A stretch of 64,000 nt of DNA from Trichinella spiralis (taxonomy: Eukaryota; Nematoda; Enoplea; Trichinellida; Trichinellidae), in contig CM012954.1 of the NCBI GenBank assembly GCA_000181795.3, forward strand, positions 14,331,348 through 14,395,347, given 5' to 3'. The notes beneath the pieces are model-generated. The model had not been told where the DNA came from, did not search any database, and saw nothing but the letters and a program-made list of their open reading frames with translations. Each line of letters opens with the position of its first letter. Positions within the stretch are counted from its first letter, which is position 1. This document shows, piece by piece, positions 49,701 to 61,303 of the stretch. The position numbers and the translations under genes were made by a program.

Positions 49701-50681
49701 AAAACGCTCGAAATGAACGTCAGTCTGAGCAGTCAGTATTTAAGTGAACTGTCACGCAATTACAAGCGTCAAATTGAAGAAATTCAACGTTTGCTCAACA
49801 AGACCATGCAAGTAGCAGGTGACGTTGAGATGCGGTTGATGATGTTGATCAAGTCGCAAGATCAGACGTTGGGCGTGCTGCAGTCGAAGGTGGACAACTT
49901 GACCAAGCGTATCTCGTTGCCGGTTGATCGTTGGGTGGATCAAGAGGCTAAAGTAAAATAAATGATTAATTAATTTAATGACGTTTAAATTTTTTTCTTT
50001 TTCTCATTTCAGTGGTTGCAGTATCATTATTGGTTGTTTTTTGCACAGTTAGGCTTTTGCTTGTTGACGTTGGTGTTGTTGATGAGATCGTTGCGGGGTG
50101 CATTGTTGAAAAGAGACGATGTAGTTCGTATCGTGTTGGAAGTGTTGAATATGCGTGCTGCACAACATGCCAACAGTGGTGCTTTTACAGCCTTTAACAA
50201 CAGTCCCTATGGTAGTAGAAATACTAGCACTAGTAGTGCTGTACGGTTGGGAGCAGGCTTAGTTTCTCATCGAAAGCGATCATGCTCTGTTAATCAGCAT
50301 GACAAAGATTTAAAATTGAATCGATCGAACAATAATCCACTCAGCGTCAGCAGTTTAACCAGAGCAAAGTTGGCCCACCTAACGCCAAATGGTAGCGGCA
50401 GTTACCACACCCATAAAAGCAACGGCAACAGCGGCGGCGGTGATCGACATTCTCGATATCAGCATCTAGCGGGTGTGCTGTTCAGCGCAGATAGTAGCAA
50501 GGTGCCCCGCAATGCGGAACTAGTCCGCTGGCTCGAAATGCCGATCCGACTTTGTACTGTGAAGAATGTTGGAAGTAAAAAATGTAAATTATTTCAGCAG
50601 CAACAACGTTGGATGATAACCAATTCTCCTGCAGACAAATTATTATTATCGGCATCTTTATCGTCGTCAAAGCAAAGTTGA
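46790..50681 (+). CDS. SUCO: SUCO/SLP1-type SUN domain protein
   Basis: ER/nuclear-envelope membrane glycoprotein of the SUN-like (SLP1/Opt) family, implicated in folding and secretion of matrix proteins such as collagen. Proposed exon 1 (46790-46845) encodes a signal peptide, MWARLFRNALLVLQAVLLR, and joins in phase across a 924-base intron to 47770-47839, 47903-47946 and 47983-48128. The SUN-like domain begins with QSFDEWTKKKLEEQQ and NYASKDCGAKIM; then DEYMLNACQ, WFIVELCETVQISAVEIANF, ELFSSSPKQFRLWVSERYP and FGISMVEEYE. A long acidic, Ser-rich linker with Lys7/Asn6 runs (about 49.5 kb) and a coiled coil (about 49.7-49.95 kb) lead to a membrane helix, WLFFAQLGFCLLTLVLLM, and a Ser-rich tail. 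Exon 1 is inferred from phase and signal; the rest is firm. Confidence 0.92.
46846..47769 (+). other. Inferred SUCO intron 1
   Basis: 924 bases bounded by a GTAAGA donor and a TTCATTCAG acceptor. Nothing else recognisable lies inside. Confidence 0.5.
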
Positions 50682-51090
50682 TGCTTCTACTTTCTTGTTT
50701 ATTTTTATTATTTTATTTTTAATCACTTATTATTTTGTTCGTTCTTTATTTTTTTTGTTTGAACCGTGCAGCATAGTATTCTTATCTTTGCAGTTGCAAG
50801 ATGTAAGATAACAAATCCGGGTGATGATTTTGTTTTATGATGGTTGATAATTGTTACCGCAGTGTTTTGTTTTACCCATTAAACTTAAAATTGTTTGTTG
50901 TAATGTGCTTTGTGGCAATTTTTTTCCACTGAGACGTAAAACGCACGAATTTGATTAAACGATACTGTTTCGATTATTACTTACTCGGTATCGATTTTGC
51001 TTTCATATTTTTGTTTCGAAAATTAAATTTTTTCTTTTTCTTTCAGTTGAAACTTACTCGACTTTGTCATTTCATGTCAACTAAACATTT

Positions 51091-51148
51091 GTACTTTACT
51101 ATCATTTCGAATAATATTAGTACTTTACTATCATTTCGAATAATATTT
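51091..51148. repeat. 29-base tandem duplication
   Basis: Two adjacent 29-base copies, 51091-51119 and 51120-51148, identical at 28 of 29 positions (unit begins GTACTTTACTATCATTTCGA). They lie in the SUCO 3' region. Confidence 0.9.
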
Positions 51149-51479
51149 ATACTGTATTTTACTTTTGTATTTCACGTTCATTTTTCTTCAATCGTGTTCG
51201 TTTCGGTGATGATATTGATACCGGAGAAGATTATGCTTTAGAGCAGAAGCTTTACTGACAAACATTAAATCAGGTATGCCTTATTTTTTTACGCGCACAG
51301 ATTGTTCGTTAGGTGAATGGGTTTCGATGATTTTTTCCCCATTAGCACCGTTACCGTTTCAAATTAGTGTTGTCGACTTTGTTCCTCATATTACATCTTC
51401 AATCAGGGCTAGCTTGTTGATTGGAAAATGAAATAAGCAAACGTCATTTATTCGAAAAGTTTGCATAGTATGAATTGAT

Positions 51480-51485
51480 TTTATT
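51480..51485 (-). terminator. MRPS18C poly(A) signal
   Basis: AATAAA on the minus strand about 80 bases after the MRPS18C stop; a second lies near 51447. Confidence 0.55.
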
Positions 51486-51564
51486 GTGAAAAGAGAATTA
51501 CACTGTCAAAAATGATACTCTCAGCACAGGGTGAAGCTACATCCAGTGAAGTAAACAGCAGTCT

Positions 51565-51978
51565 TCAGTACGGGTTCGGACGTCTTGGTTTCATCGGGTC
51601 AAATAAGCGGGGATCTTTCAAAAATCGAGCATCCTTGACAAAAACTGGCATCAGTCCGGCCCTTCTAGCGGTTGCGATAGCTTCGTGTAAACGTCGTTGT
51701 TGATATTCGCACAGTCCTGTGATATGCTTTTCGTACAGTCTTCCCGTAAACGATGACAAAAATTGACTCAGTAGGCGGACATTTCTGTAATCCAACTCGA
51801 CGCCGAGGCGACACAGCAAGCACTTTTCTTTTTCTTTCTGATACGGGTTCTCGTGCACATTTTCCAGCGGTTTGTCGTCCTTTTGAAGAGGGATGTATTT
51901 AAAAGCTTCACCACGAATAAATCGCCGCGAAATCCACCGCGAAGGCGAAATTCCACCTGCCAAGATGCCGCAGAACAT
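51565..51978 (-). CDS. MRPS18C: Mitochondrial small ribosomal subunit protein bS18m (S18C)
   Basis: Component of the mitochondrial 28S small ribosomal subunit near the platform. A single uninterrupted exon of 137 codons, unusual here where most genes are split. The N-terminus (MFCGILAGGISPSRWISRRF) is an Arg/Ser-rich presequence. The S18 core reads NPYQKEKEKCLLCRLGVELD, then YRNVRLLSQFLSSFTGRLY, HITGLCEYQQRRLHEAI and ARRAGLMPV-x-VKDARFLKDP. NPY, CxxC, YxNVxLLSQF-x-SxFTG and HITGLC mark the S18C type rather than S18A or S18B. It shares a 207-base head-to-head promoter with the DHHC gene. Confidence 0.93.
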   Translation of the reverse strand: MFCGILAGGISPSRWISRRFIRGEAFKYIPLQKDDKPLENVHENPYQKEKEKCLLCRLGVELDYRNVRLLSQFLSSFTGRLYEKHITGLCEYQQRRLHEAIATARRAGLMPVFVKDARFLKDPRLFDPMKPRRPNPY

Positions 51979-52185
51979 TTCTAACTAGTATCCTATTGGA
52001 ACTTTATGTTACAGTATCCTGTTGGAACTTTATAATCTTTAAAGATGCTGTAGTCGACAGGTAAATGTAAAATCGGGCTGTGGTGTTTATTTGAAATTTT
52101 CGTTTTAACACTTTTCTTTTAAATGGAAATGAATTTTGAAAAATGTAAAAAATTGTTGGAATGATTTTTGCTCATCAATGGTGAA
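51979..52185. promoter_or_regulatory. Short bidirectional promoter with a duplicated 21-mer
   Basis: 207 bases between divergent start codons. A 21-base element (AGTATCCT-R-TTGGAACTTTAT) occurs twice in direct orientation at 51987-52007 and 52013-52033, 26 bases apart, with one mismatch. No TATA box is evident. Confidence 0.6.
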
Positions 52186-53200
52186 ATGTATTGGCTGAAT
52201 AAATTCAAGCGCTACTTTATACAGCACTGCGCAGGTTGCGGCTATTGGTTTGGATTGACATATTTGCTGTTCATTTTCGCAAGCCTGTATTATATGGTTC
52301 TTTTTTATTTTTGTCCAAAACTATACGGTGCGGATGCTCTTCCTCGAATTACGGCACTGTGCAGTTTTGTTGTTGCCGAAGCTGCAATCAATTGCATCAT
52401 GTTCAACGTCCGAGCCAAGTACAACCGTTTGGATCGCGTTTTGGCTCGTCAGAATAAAGCTCTGCTGCCGTTGAGCGGTTTTTCCCCTGCCAACGACGAT
52501 AGTGCACGCTTGAAGACGCGGTATTGTTCCCATTGTCGAGCCCAAGTGCCCAAGCTGTGCTATCACTGTCCATTGTGCAATTATTGCGTATTCAAAAAAG
52601 ATCATCATTGTTTTTTTCTCGGTGGTTGTGTGGGATTTGGAAATCAGCGTTATTTTGTAGTGTTTTTATTTTGGTCAATCGTCGGCTCAGCATTAGCTGT
52701 GTATTTTACATTTAGGTAAGGCAATTTTCCGTTCGCTTGCTAGTTGAACAATGTTGACCACCAACTGGAAAGTTGTTCATTGTTTGTGTGTGTTTTTTTG
52801 TTTAAGATTTCTGACCGAAACGTTTCATCCATTTTTTCCGTTCGGTTGGATTGACTATCTCTTGCCAGTTGTAATTGTCAAGACAGTTGCTTATGGGCAA
52901 TATTCGGTTTTTGATATGACTTGTCTGATCTGCTTTTACATCGCCATCTCCTCTTTGTGCGCGTCGGTTTCTTTCTTCATCGCGCAGTGGTTGTTTGTTC
53001 TGACCGGCCGTTCTATGCTTGGCTATTTCCAAATGACCGACGTCTTTTTTGGCAAAGAACATCCGACTATTCGTCAACGGATTGAAGTTGTCTTTGGTCC
53101 GTATTGGCTGTTGAATTTCATCATTCCTATGCCGTATTTCAACCAACCCGATAAAACTTACAATCAAGTTGTTTATAATTTTTTCATCAAAAACATATAA
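52186..53200 (+). CDS. DHHC palmitoyltransferase (ZDHHC22/24-like)
   Basis: Transfers palmitate to protein cysteines from an autoacylated Cys of its DHHC motif, in the ER/Golgi. Two exons: 52186-52715 and 52807-53200, in phase. Layout: short cytosolic N-terminus, two hydrophobic segments (GLTYLLFIFASLYYMVLFYF and a second near CSFVVAEAAI), then the cysteine-rich domain RYCSHCRAQVPKLCYHCPLC, YCVFKKDHHCFFLGGCVGFG and NQRYF, then four or so further hydrophobic stretches (VVFLFWSIVGSALAVYF, and others in exon 2). The active-site cysteine and zinc ligands are all present. FFLGGCVGFGN and the short tail suggest the ZDHHC24/22 branch, but paralogue assignment is tentative. The first true ATG in frame is 52186; the frame is open a little further upstream only through TTG. 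Confidence 0.92.
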
Positions 53201-53567
53201 TTTGTTCAATTGTTTTTAACTGTCGTTCATGTTGTTTTATTTATTTATTTTTTTGGTTATAAATATTCTTTTATTTTTATTATCAAATTTTTTGAAATAC
53301 AGTTAAGTAATGATAGGCATGTACATTGTATACAGTAGAGATTGGATTGGAGTGAGTAGAAGTGAACGCATTAATTGTTGTTGTCATCCCCAAAAAAATA
53401 TATATTTGTCTGAATTTTGTGCTAAATAAGTGTAAACAAATAGGAGAGTGTTAGCAGCAGCACAAAACAACGTGTTTGTTGTTTCGCAAGATTTCGAAAC
53501 AGCACGGCACTGGTCTACGAAATCTGTTGGCACATGATTTTGTTTTTGGTCTTGATTATCGTTCAGA
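53201..53567. other. Convergent 3' spacer, DHHC / cuticlin
   Basis: 367 AT-rich bases. A minus-strand open frame covers 53384-53662 but is not needed for either gene. Confidence 0.5.
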
Positions 53568-56500
53568 TTAATAATAGTACTTTTTGGAAATGTGACTCGA
53601 CAGTGTGGGTACAACGGTGGCAGTTGAATGGACACCGCTGCGGCGCCTGATGCCGAACACAATCATCAACATTGATGTGATTAGTACGGTTATGGTCAAA
53701 CAGCTGCCCAGAATACCAACTGCAATCGGCGAAATACACACTGTGGATGATTGTTTGTGATTTTCTTCAGAGATAGGTTCTTCCAATTGAGCTGAAAAGT
53801 ATTTTCATCAGGTAAGGATGTGTTTAATAAGTTGAGCACCAGCGAAAAAGAAAATCATTACTGTAATCATTCAGTTCAGTGTCGTCTAAGACGTACACCG
53901 TTTGCGAAACCAAATCTGCAATCATATCGTTTGTTGCAGCACGTTTTTCTCTTCTCAGGTTATTTCTCTCCAATGCATCTGGCACAGGACTCGGGCATGC
54001 AGGTGGCTACAGTATTAATATTGTCACGTTTGAAATTTCAATTTTGAATTTGTTGTATTACTGTAATTCCAGCACAGCCTTCGTTTGTACGAAGACAGAG
54101 ACGAATTTGGCAAATGAAACGGACTGCAATTCGATCAGCAAATTTAAATACACTCGACTCTCGGTAGGCTACATTCAACGCCTCAACATAAGTGGGATCT
54201 CCAAGCAATAGACGATCCGTGTGACACCTTAAGAATCGGGAAAAGTGATATTGTAAAGCTTGAGCAATAATAGTAATGCTTTCTTTTTACCCTTGTTCAT
54301 CGATAACCATCACGCGTCTGCCTTGGCCATCTTCTACGAAGCAACTGTGAACCAGCATGCCGTAAACGCCTGAACAACAAATAGAAATAAAATCACAGTA
54401 AATTAATTAATTTAATGGTGCAGTGAATTTACTGGTTTCACATTCCCATCGATGGACCACTTGTTGTCCAACGCGAGCATACTTCAACACTTCACCATCG
54501 AGTTCATCTTTGCGAATTGTATACGAACAGCTCGGTTCAGGAAATGATTGTGCAATTTGAGTTACAGTAATTGGACTAAATTAAAAGGTTTTTGTTCAGT
54601 AATTCAACAATGAATAGAAGAAAATTTCATTCAAATTCACGGACCTGACATTCAAATCATACGTTATACTCTTCTGCGTTTCTAGATATTCGCATTTAAC
54701 ATTATAAGCACGATCCATTTTTGTTATAAAGACTGGATGAAATGAGACAACAATGACAGTTGAAAACTGAACACCATGGGGATTGGTCTACAGGAATATT
54801 TTCATCAGTATATATATTTTTTTCTCTCCAACTTTTTAAAATGTGATTACGTACCGTTCGTAGGCGGTGCATACCGCATCGTCCATGTTTTATCCAAATT
54901 GTTCCACCATCCGATGATTGGCCAGTAGCCGATTGCGTACTATTCCACCCAATCTGACATTCAGGACTCAAGTAATGCCCTTTTACGAATGCTTTACCTG
55001 AAGTGAACAGGAACATTGTGGATAGTTTCATTCATTCATTCAGTTGTTGTTTATTTGTTTATTTCATTTTTATACTAATACCGGTAAATGCTTGACGTGT
55101 ACGAAAATGAAAAGCTACATAGTCCGTTCCGCATTGTATCACTGGGTCGCCTGCAGGGTCAGAAAGTAGAAAATTAATATCACAAAAGCATTTGAGCTTT
55201 AAATTCAACAGAATTTATTTGTAAACGGATTATTTGTGTTTTCAATATAAGAGCAGTTATGTTCGAAAAATGACGCTTAATTATATAGTTAAAGTGTGAA
55301 GTGTAACGAACGTACTGATCTGATTGATTTTTGAAATTATTATTTATTTAAAACAGTTTTATTAAAGTTTTTTGAAAAATTTTCTTCTCTTTTCGTATAC
55401 TTACCGGCCAGAGCATTTTGTTGGTTAATCGCCTGGACAATTGTGACCATGGTCATCTAGAAAAATAGAAAATTGTCGAAAATCAATGCAACAAGTTGGA
55501 CGGTCGTTTGAGTATAGTCTTAAGTGATTTTTGCGCGTATTGTGCTTGTACTAAGGAGCCGGTCTGGGTTAACCCTTCGACCTTGGCAACATCGGTCGTG
55601 GGGGGAAAATTTGGACAGTTGAAATGAATATTGCGCCATCGTTGATGCTGGCGGTAAATAGAATTTCAAATTTATCCCCTGCCTCACCCACAACTGACCG
55701 ATCGATTTTGACAAACAAACAAACCAATAAGTATATGATGGGAAAAAATTTTTTCCAATTACAACATTCCAATTTCCCAATTGTAATGTAATGTAGCGGT
55801 CGCAATTATTTCAATTTCTTTGAAATTCTCTTTTCTCTGCTATTGGATACAAGGATGAAAAAAATGGAAAATCACGTGTCCATTAAATCGACCGAACGAT
55901 GAAAGTTGTATTTTCTTTGAAAAGTAGAGGAATTTTTATGTAGATGCTTTTTATTTAAAATGAAAAAAACAGCACTCCTGCAGTTTGGAATGACCATTTT
56001 GCTTTATTGTATTTTGCTCGTATTCTTCTTCTCTGTTCAACCGCTGCTATTCACGGTTGTCCTGTAATATGATCCTTTTGTGGAAGTTTTATTTCTCAAA
56101 TTTTATTGCCTTTCCAAAGTTGTACTTTGAAAAATATATTAATTTCCACTGCTGTAGTAGTAGTAGTAGTAGTAAAAGGAAAATGAAAAAAATTTTCTCT
56201 CATCTAGCTCAATTATTCACAGAAGTTCCAAGCATAAGTCGCTTCGGCGGGGAGGGGGCCGGAGGTATATTACAAATTTCGTTTTGCGGTTTTTGTGGAC
56301 GTGGCCTTTGGAGAAGAAGAAGAAGAAGCCCTCGTAAATGTGTTAGCTTTACTCTTGTGAAGCGGATGTTCACGGGGATCAGTTTTCTTTTCACACTGCA
56401 CTGTGGTGATAACGCGCCGGGTTTGAGAGGGAAAAAACAAAGTTTAAAAGGTGACAACAGGCGGTCAACGGTCACAAATTTCTACACTATTCAATATGCA

Positions 56501-56871
56501 CTGGATATTTATTTATTTGTTGATTGATCGACGACCACGACACGGGCCGGGCACGCGTACATTTTTTCACCACTCTGTTGTTTATTTTGAACAAACAAAT
56601 AAGCTGTTTTGTTCAATTGTGGATACAATACTGTAGTTGGTTTTTAGTGTTGAATTATATATATTTATTAATTTATAATTTTAATATTTCTATTTCTATT
56701 TGTATGTTGTGTTGGAAAAGCAGAAATTTGCAGAAAGAATGCGCATCGGAATTGGGATTGATTGATTAGTTGAAAGTGAGATGGAAAAGGGCAAAAAATA
56801 ATAAAGTATTTAATTTCATCACTTACCACGGAGAAGAAGAGTAGTGGGATATTTTCCACTGATGGTAGCAT
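53568..56871 (-). CDS. ZP-domain cuticlin-like membrane protein
   Basis: Nematode cuticlins are secreted as membrane-anchored precursors, cut at a furin site and polymerised into cuticle. About nine exons. Exon 1 (56827-56871, MLPSVENIPLLFFSV) joins in phase to 55405-55456, giving a signal peptide that runs on through MTMVTIVQAINQQNALA. Then 55082-55150 (GDPVIQCGTDYVAF), 54855-54997 (GHYLSPECQIGW, KHGRCGMHRLRT), 54645-54787, and exons with CSYTIRKDELDG, VGQQVVHRWECET, YGMLVHSCFVEDGQGRRVMV, CHTDRLLLGDPTYVEA and FADRIAVRFICQIRLC. A RREKR furin-like site follows, then a membrane helix (GILGSCLTITVLITSMLMIV) and a short tail ending SHISKKYYY. An ATG at 56934 would lengthen exon 1. The family is secure; the specific cut/cutl gene is not named. 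Confidence 0.9.
55457..56826 (-). other. Inferred cuticlin intron 1
   Basis: 1.37 kb between a GTAAGTGATG donor and a TTTTTCTAG acceptor. It contains a (TAG)n patch near 56155 and GC-richer DNA at 56230-56470 with no recognisable product. Confidence 0.5.
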
Positions 56872-59800
56872 AGGTGATAGCAAAGCGGCTGTGTGGATCT
56901 TTAAGGCGCGGTATGGGAAATTTTTTCCACGCAAGCTCTGGATCGCTCTTTTTGATTAGTTTGTCACAATTTGACCTGACCTTGTATAGTGCTGTTGGGA
57001 TTTTAAAAACAAAACACAACAAGGTCGCCAATTACAACGCAGCTGTCCAACCAACGGCGGTTGTGGGATCTGGCCTTATTCTGTTGTTGTTGTTAAATAA
57101 GCCAAGCTAATGAAGAATATCCGGTGATGTTTTTTTGTTGTTGTTACAACGATTTTCAAATGTGCTGAACCAACCGACCGACTGATTTCAACTTTGCAAT
57201 GATATACATATATATATATGTATATGTGTTTCTTTTTCTGCTCAACTAAGATCACTACTGTGCAGTGAGAATATAAAAAGCTTTCACAATTCGACTGTGA
57301 TTTGTCGAATAGCTTCAACTCCGCCTCCACCAATAAATAAGTCGATAAGTGATGTGACGTTCCATTGGTCGCGAGCAAGCGACTGGCATTTCAAGTTCTC
57401 TGCGAGATGAGAGAGAGAGAAAGAAATAGATTGAGTGAGAATATGTCCAGTCAGAGAGAGCAACAGAAAGCTGGTTGGGGACAGGGGGGGGAGGGGCTAT
57501 CCAATGTTGGCCTTGGACAGTGCATCGGCCGAGGGTCATTTGCCCGTTATGACGGAATGCGATCGTCGGTTTTCCGTATGGGCGATGCCAATTGCCTGAA
57601 ATTTTACGCTAAACACCTGCACTAATTTTGGTGGAATTCTTTTCGTTTAGCCTTCGGATGGCGGTCACTTTTTCTCCAATTTTTCCACCACCACCACCAC
57701 CACCACAGAACAAACTGACTACAAATGTTCTGTTCGTTCGACCTTCGATTCTCCAACATACCCCCATATATTTCACGGTCTAATTTCTTTTTCATTTTTT
57801 AACTAATAATCACCAAAGAGGAACCATGCCCTGTGAGCTTTTTCATTTTTATGCTACAAAGAAATTGAAAAGAGACGACTCAAATGTGATGTTCCGTTGC
57901 CATTTGTTAGCTTTTATTAATCAATGGATGAATGGATGCTTTTTTCTTTTGATTTATGTTTCATCAATTCCCATTGAAGCATACGTGTGACAAAAATGGC
58001 TCCTTTCAATCTCTGAGCTAACTGTATATTATCACTCAAAGGTAAATTTAACAGCTTCAACAAATCGGATCAAATTGAATCGAATTTAAATAGTTCAGAA
58101 TCAGATGTGAACAAATTTGATAATCAATTTTCAATATTTTTGTTGTTTTTGTTGTTGTTGACAGCGTTTTTGTAAATAAAATGAAAATTTGCTTTTTTCT
58201 GTGCTGATAATGCAACGACTGAATGATTTCATCGATGAGAAGCATTATCGTCTCAATGGCTTGTTTGTCCACTGTAGCCAATAAAACATGTAGTCATCAT
58301 TGATCGAGGAGGAGTTGTCTGTTGTTCACATCACACTTGAATCATCATCATCATCATTATTTTTGTCTATCTATACGTATCAAATACTACGTTGCAACGG
58401 GACATTTGTAGGATATGCTAATTTTGAAGCTTTCTTTTCGTTCGCGTGTTGATTTGATCACACTGGCAACAAACAACACAGCACAATGAAGCATTGTTAT
58501 TGATTTTATTTTCAGCTTTGTCGCTGAGAAAAATTCACAGATGTTACTTTGAAAAAAATTTTTCAGTGCTTTTCATCTTTCCAATTGTCTTTTTATTGTT
58601 CTTCAACGCCGGAAGTAACAAAAAAATTTAGAAAAAGCTACACACACAAATCGGTACAGAAAGCTATTTAAGAGATTTTAAAGAAATAAAATGTTTTTCT
58701 TTTTGCTTTTGCTTTTCAGGACTTTTTCTGAAGATACTAATTTTAACATTTTTATTTTAAAGACAGTTTCTTTTCATTGTTTGTTTTTTTTAAATTAATA
58801 ATTAATTTCGGATACGCTTGTTCATTATGTGGACTGTGCAAATTGCAAAGCGTAATTTTCTTTTTTCAAAAATCAGTTCAACAATATTAATTTTACAGAT
58901 TTTACTTGTTCAGAGTTTTTGCTTGTCAGTGTGAGAAATATGCAAAACAGAAACTGATACAAATCGCTTTCAAGCGTGCATTTTATAGAACTGCAGAAAT
59001 TTTTTTGAAAGATATTTAGGTTTCACACGTGACGTGGCTTATCACTGTCACTGCTATCTTACTGTAGTGATGTACTAAAAATAATATTTAAAAAATTTTC
59101 AAATTGCGCGCCTTTTTCTTCCATGTTTAAAAATCGGTGTAAAATTCAGTCGGTTTATAATTCACGTAGTGGCGGTTCATTTGTGTTATTTCAATTAGCA
59201 TCTATTAATGCGGCGGCGTAGTGCAAGTGAAATATTTTCGGAAATTTTTTACATTTGATTACATTAAATAAACAAATAAACATTTGTAAATGGGTTGAAA
59301 GTTTTGAAAATAATATTTTGTTTCCATCCGAGGTTTATACTTGACTTTCTTTTTACTGTAATATTTATCAGTTATTTGCAGTAGTATGCCATTTCTCAAG
59401 TTGTGTTTAATGTTTTTCACTTGTTCAATATTTATATGTACACTTTTTTTGCATAGACTTTTTTATTCTGATTGTTATTTTGTGCACGATTTTTGTGTTC
59501 CAAGTGAACAAATTTCATTTCTTTCTCTTCTCAGCAGCCAGAGTTGTCATGATAGCTTGCAGTGGTATTGTGTTGTTCGTTTGTGTAAATTGCCGGTGAT
59601 ATTGTTCAGTGGAGAGTTTAACGACACGAATGTTTGATTAATTTAAGAATTAAAATGTGTTTATTTCAAAAAAAATTTTTTTCTTATTTCCACCAGTTTC
59701 TCCACCACAGCTCGGTTTGTTTCTTTTATCTTCATTGTTCAAAAATGTTGCTGTAAAATTTGAAATTTTAATATTAATACTGAAAAGCTGTCGATCAAAT

Positions 59801-61303
59801 GTCAATTGGATAAAAGTTGAAGTATATATATATATTTTTTTGTTTTTAATATTTCGATATTAGTTTTTGAATTCGGCTTGTTCATAAGTTGTGCACTGAC
59901 TTGCTTCTTTTTGATGACGTCGAATTTGTATTTATCTTTATTTTTCTTCTTCAGTATTAACTTTTCAATTGTATTGTTGTTGAAGTTTCAGCAATCTAGT
60001 TTTAATGATAAAATTGATTAATAATAGCAATATTATTATTATTATTATCATTATTATTCCGTGTTCAACTTTTGCCTTTTAGTCGATAAATCTTGCCTGC
60101 TGTCGGCGAGCAGTTTTTATCGACTTTTCGTACCGGCTTGTGACGCTTCTCTTTGGAAATGCTCAGTTTTTCCCCCTGTGCTTTTGATGTTGCTTTGTTT
60201 CAAAATTGTCGTTTAATTGTGTCAAATTTTTTCGGCATCTTACAGTGCATTCGAAAGGCAGGCAACCTTCGAAATGGCAACCGTCTAGTTGAGGTGTCAT
60301 CGTGTTCTTTAACTTAGCCATGACGTTGCTGTTGTTCAATGAACATCATCATCATCATCATCATCAGCATTACTTGGCCCAGTGAACGCGTTCTTTTTCA
60401 CCATTCCATTGTCCAATTCTGGTCTGATTGTGTGCACTTGCTGTGGTTTTATTTGAGTTTCTCTTTTTTCTCTCTTCAGAGAAGAAGGTGGCGAACAACA
60501 AATATGCGAAATTATCCATCCTTGGAATCTGTATTATTTTATTCATGGTGAAAGAATAATTTGGATTGCTTTTTTATTCGATTTTATTTTTCTTGTATTT
60601 TTGCTTATTAATTTTCCTCTTTTTCCTGTTCTTCGCTAATTGCAGTGGTGTTTCTCGAAATGGGTATTTTTGCATGTGTGTTGGCTTTGAAGAAATAAGT
60701 TAATTTTTTTTCCAAATTATATTTCAATGGTTCTGCGTCTGTTGTGTTGCTCCTCGGCTATTTCTGACGTGTGGACGGTGAAACTTCCGCTTCGATCAAT
60801 TTAAAATTCACGTTTAAGCCATTTTGCGGTGTCGATTTTGTGTGCGCTTGTTTGTCATTTTCTACTGCACTTCCAATGTCACACTGATCATCGTGATCAA
60901 CACTTATCGGCTTGAAAATTGATAGATTTCAGTATTAATTTTATCAAAGAACATTTGAATAGTACTGTCATGTAAAATTATACAACGGTGGTTGAGATTG
61001 TTGTGCAGCTATAAGTGGGGAGGGGGGGGGGAGGATTTTTTTTTGTTGATATTCTTTTTCTAAAATTGCTCGCTTTCTAATTTTCACTCTGTTTTAGGTG
61101 TACAGTTCTGTAATATATAAGTAATATTTTCCTGCATCATTACCATCGCCGTGTTAATATTACACCACTTGTCTGTAGTTCTCTGTGAGCGGTACGTTTT
61201 TGTACTGTTGTACAAAAGGACTGTAATTCAACGCGATTGTTATTGTACAATTATAATATTCACCTCCATTTTCTGTTCTTCTCTAAATTGTCCATAACAA
61301 TAC
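56872..61303. other. Gene-poor 4.4-kb region upstream of cuticlin and Pumilio
   Basis: No coding exon was identified. It contains G-runs at 57477-57496 and 61017-61034, the stem-loop at 60081-60125, an (ATT)n tract near 60031-60058, an (ATC)n tract near 60343-60366 and a TA patch at about 57208. Probably Pumilio 5'-UTR introns and promoter. Confidence 0.5.
60081..60125 (+). other. Stable stem-loop upstream of Pumilio
   Basis: AGTCGATAAA (60081-60090) is perfectly complementary to TTTATCGACT (60116-60125). Inside, CTGCT (60097-60101) pairs with AGCAG (60109-60113) around a seven-base loop, with a 6x2 internal loop between the stems. Total 15 base pairs in 45 bases. Function unknown. Confidence 0.6.

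Larger units (their letters stand above)
50682..51564. other. Convergent 3' region, SUCO / MRPS18C
   Basis: AT-rich 883 bases. It contains a 29-base tandem duplication at 51091-51148 and the MRPS18C poly(A) signal. No AATAAA was found close behind the SUCO stop. Confidence 0.5.

Noticed and set aside
53384-53662. Longer minus-strand ORF as the cuticlin C-terminus
   Set aside because: The membrane-helix frame stops by itself at 53568; using the longer frame would need an extra, unsupported splice.
56209-56475. Minus ORF in the cuticlin first intron
   Set aside because: No domain, and the phase-matched exon 1 to exon 2 splice removes it.
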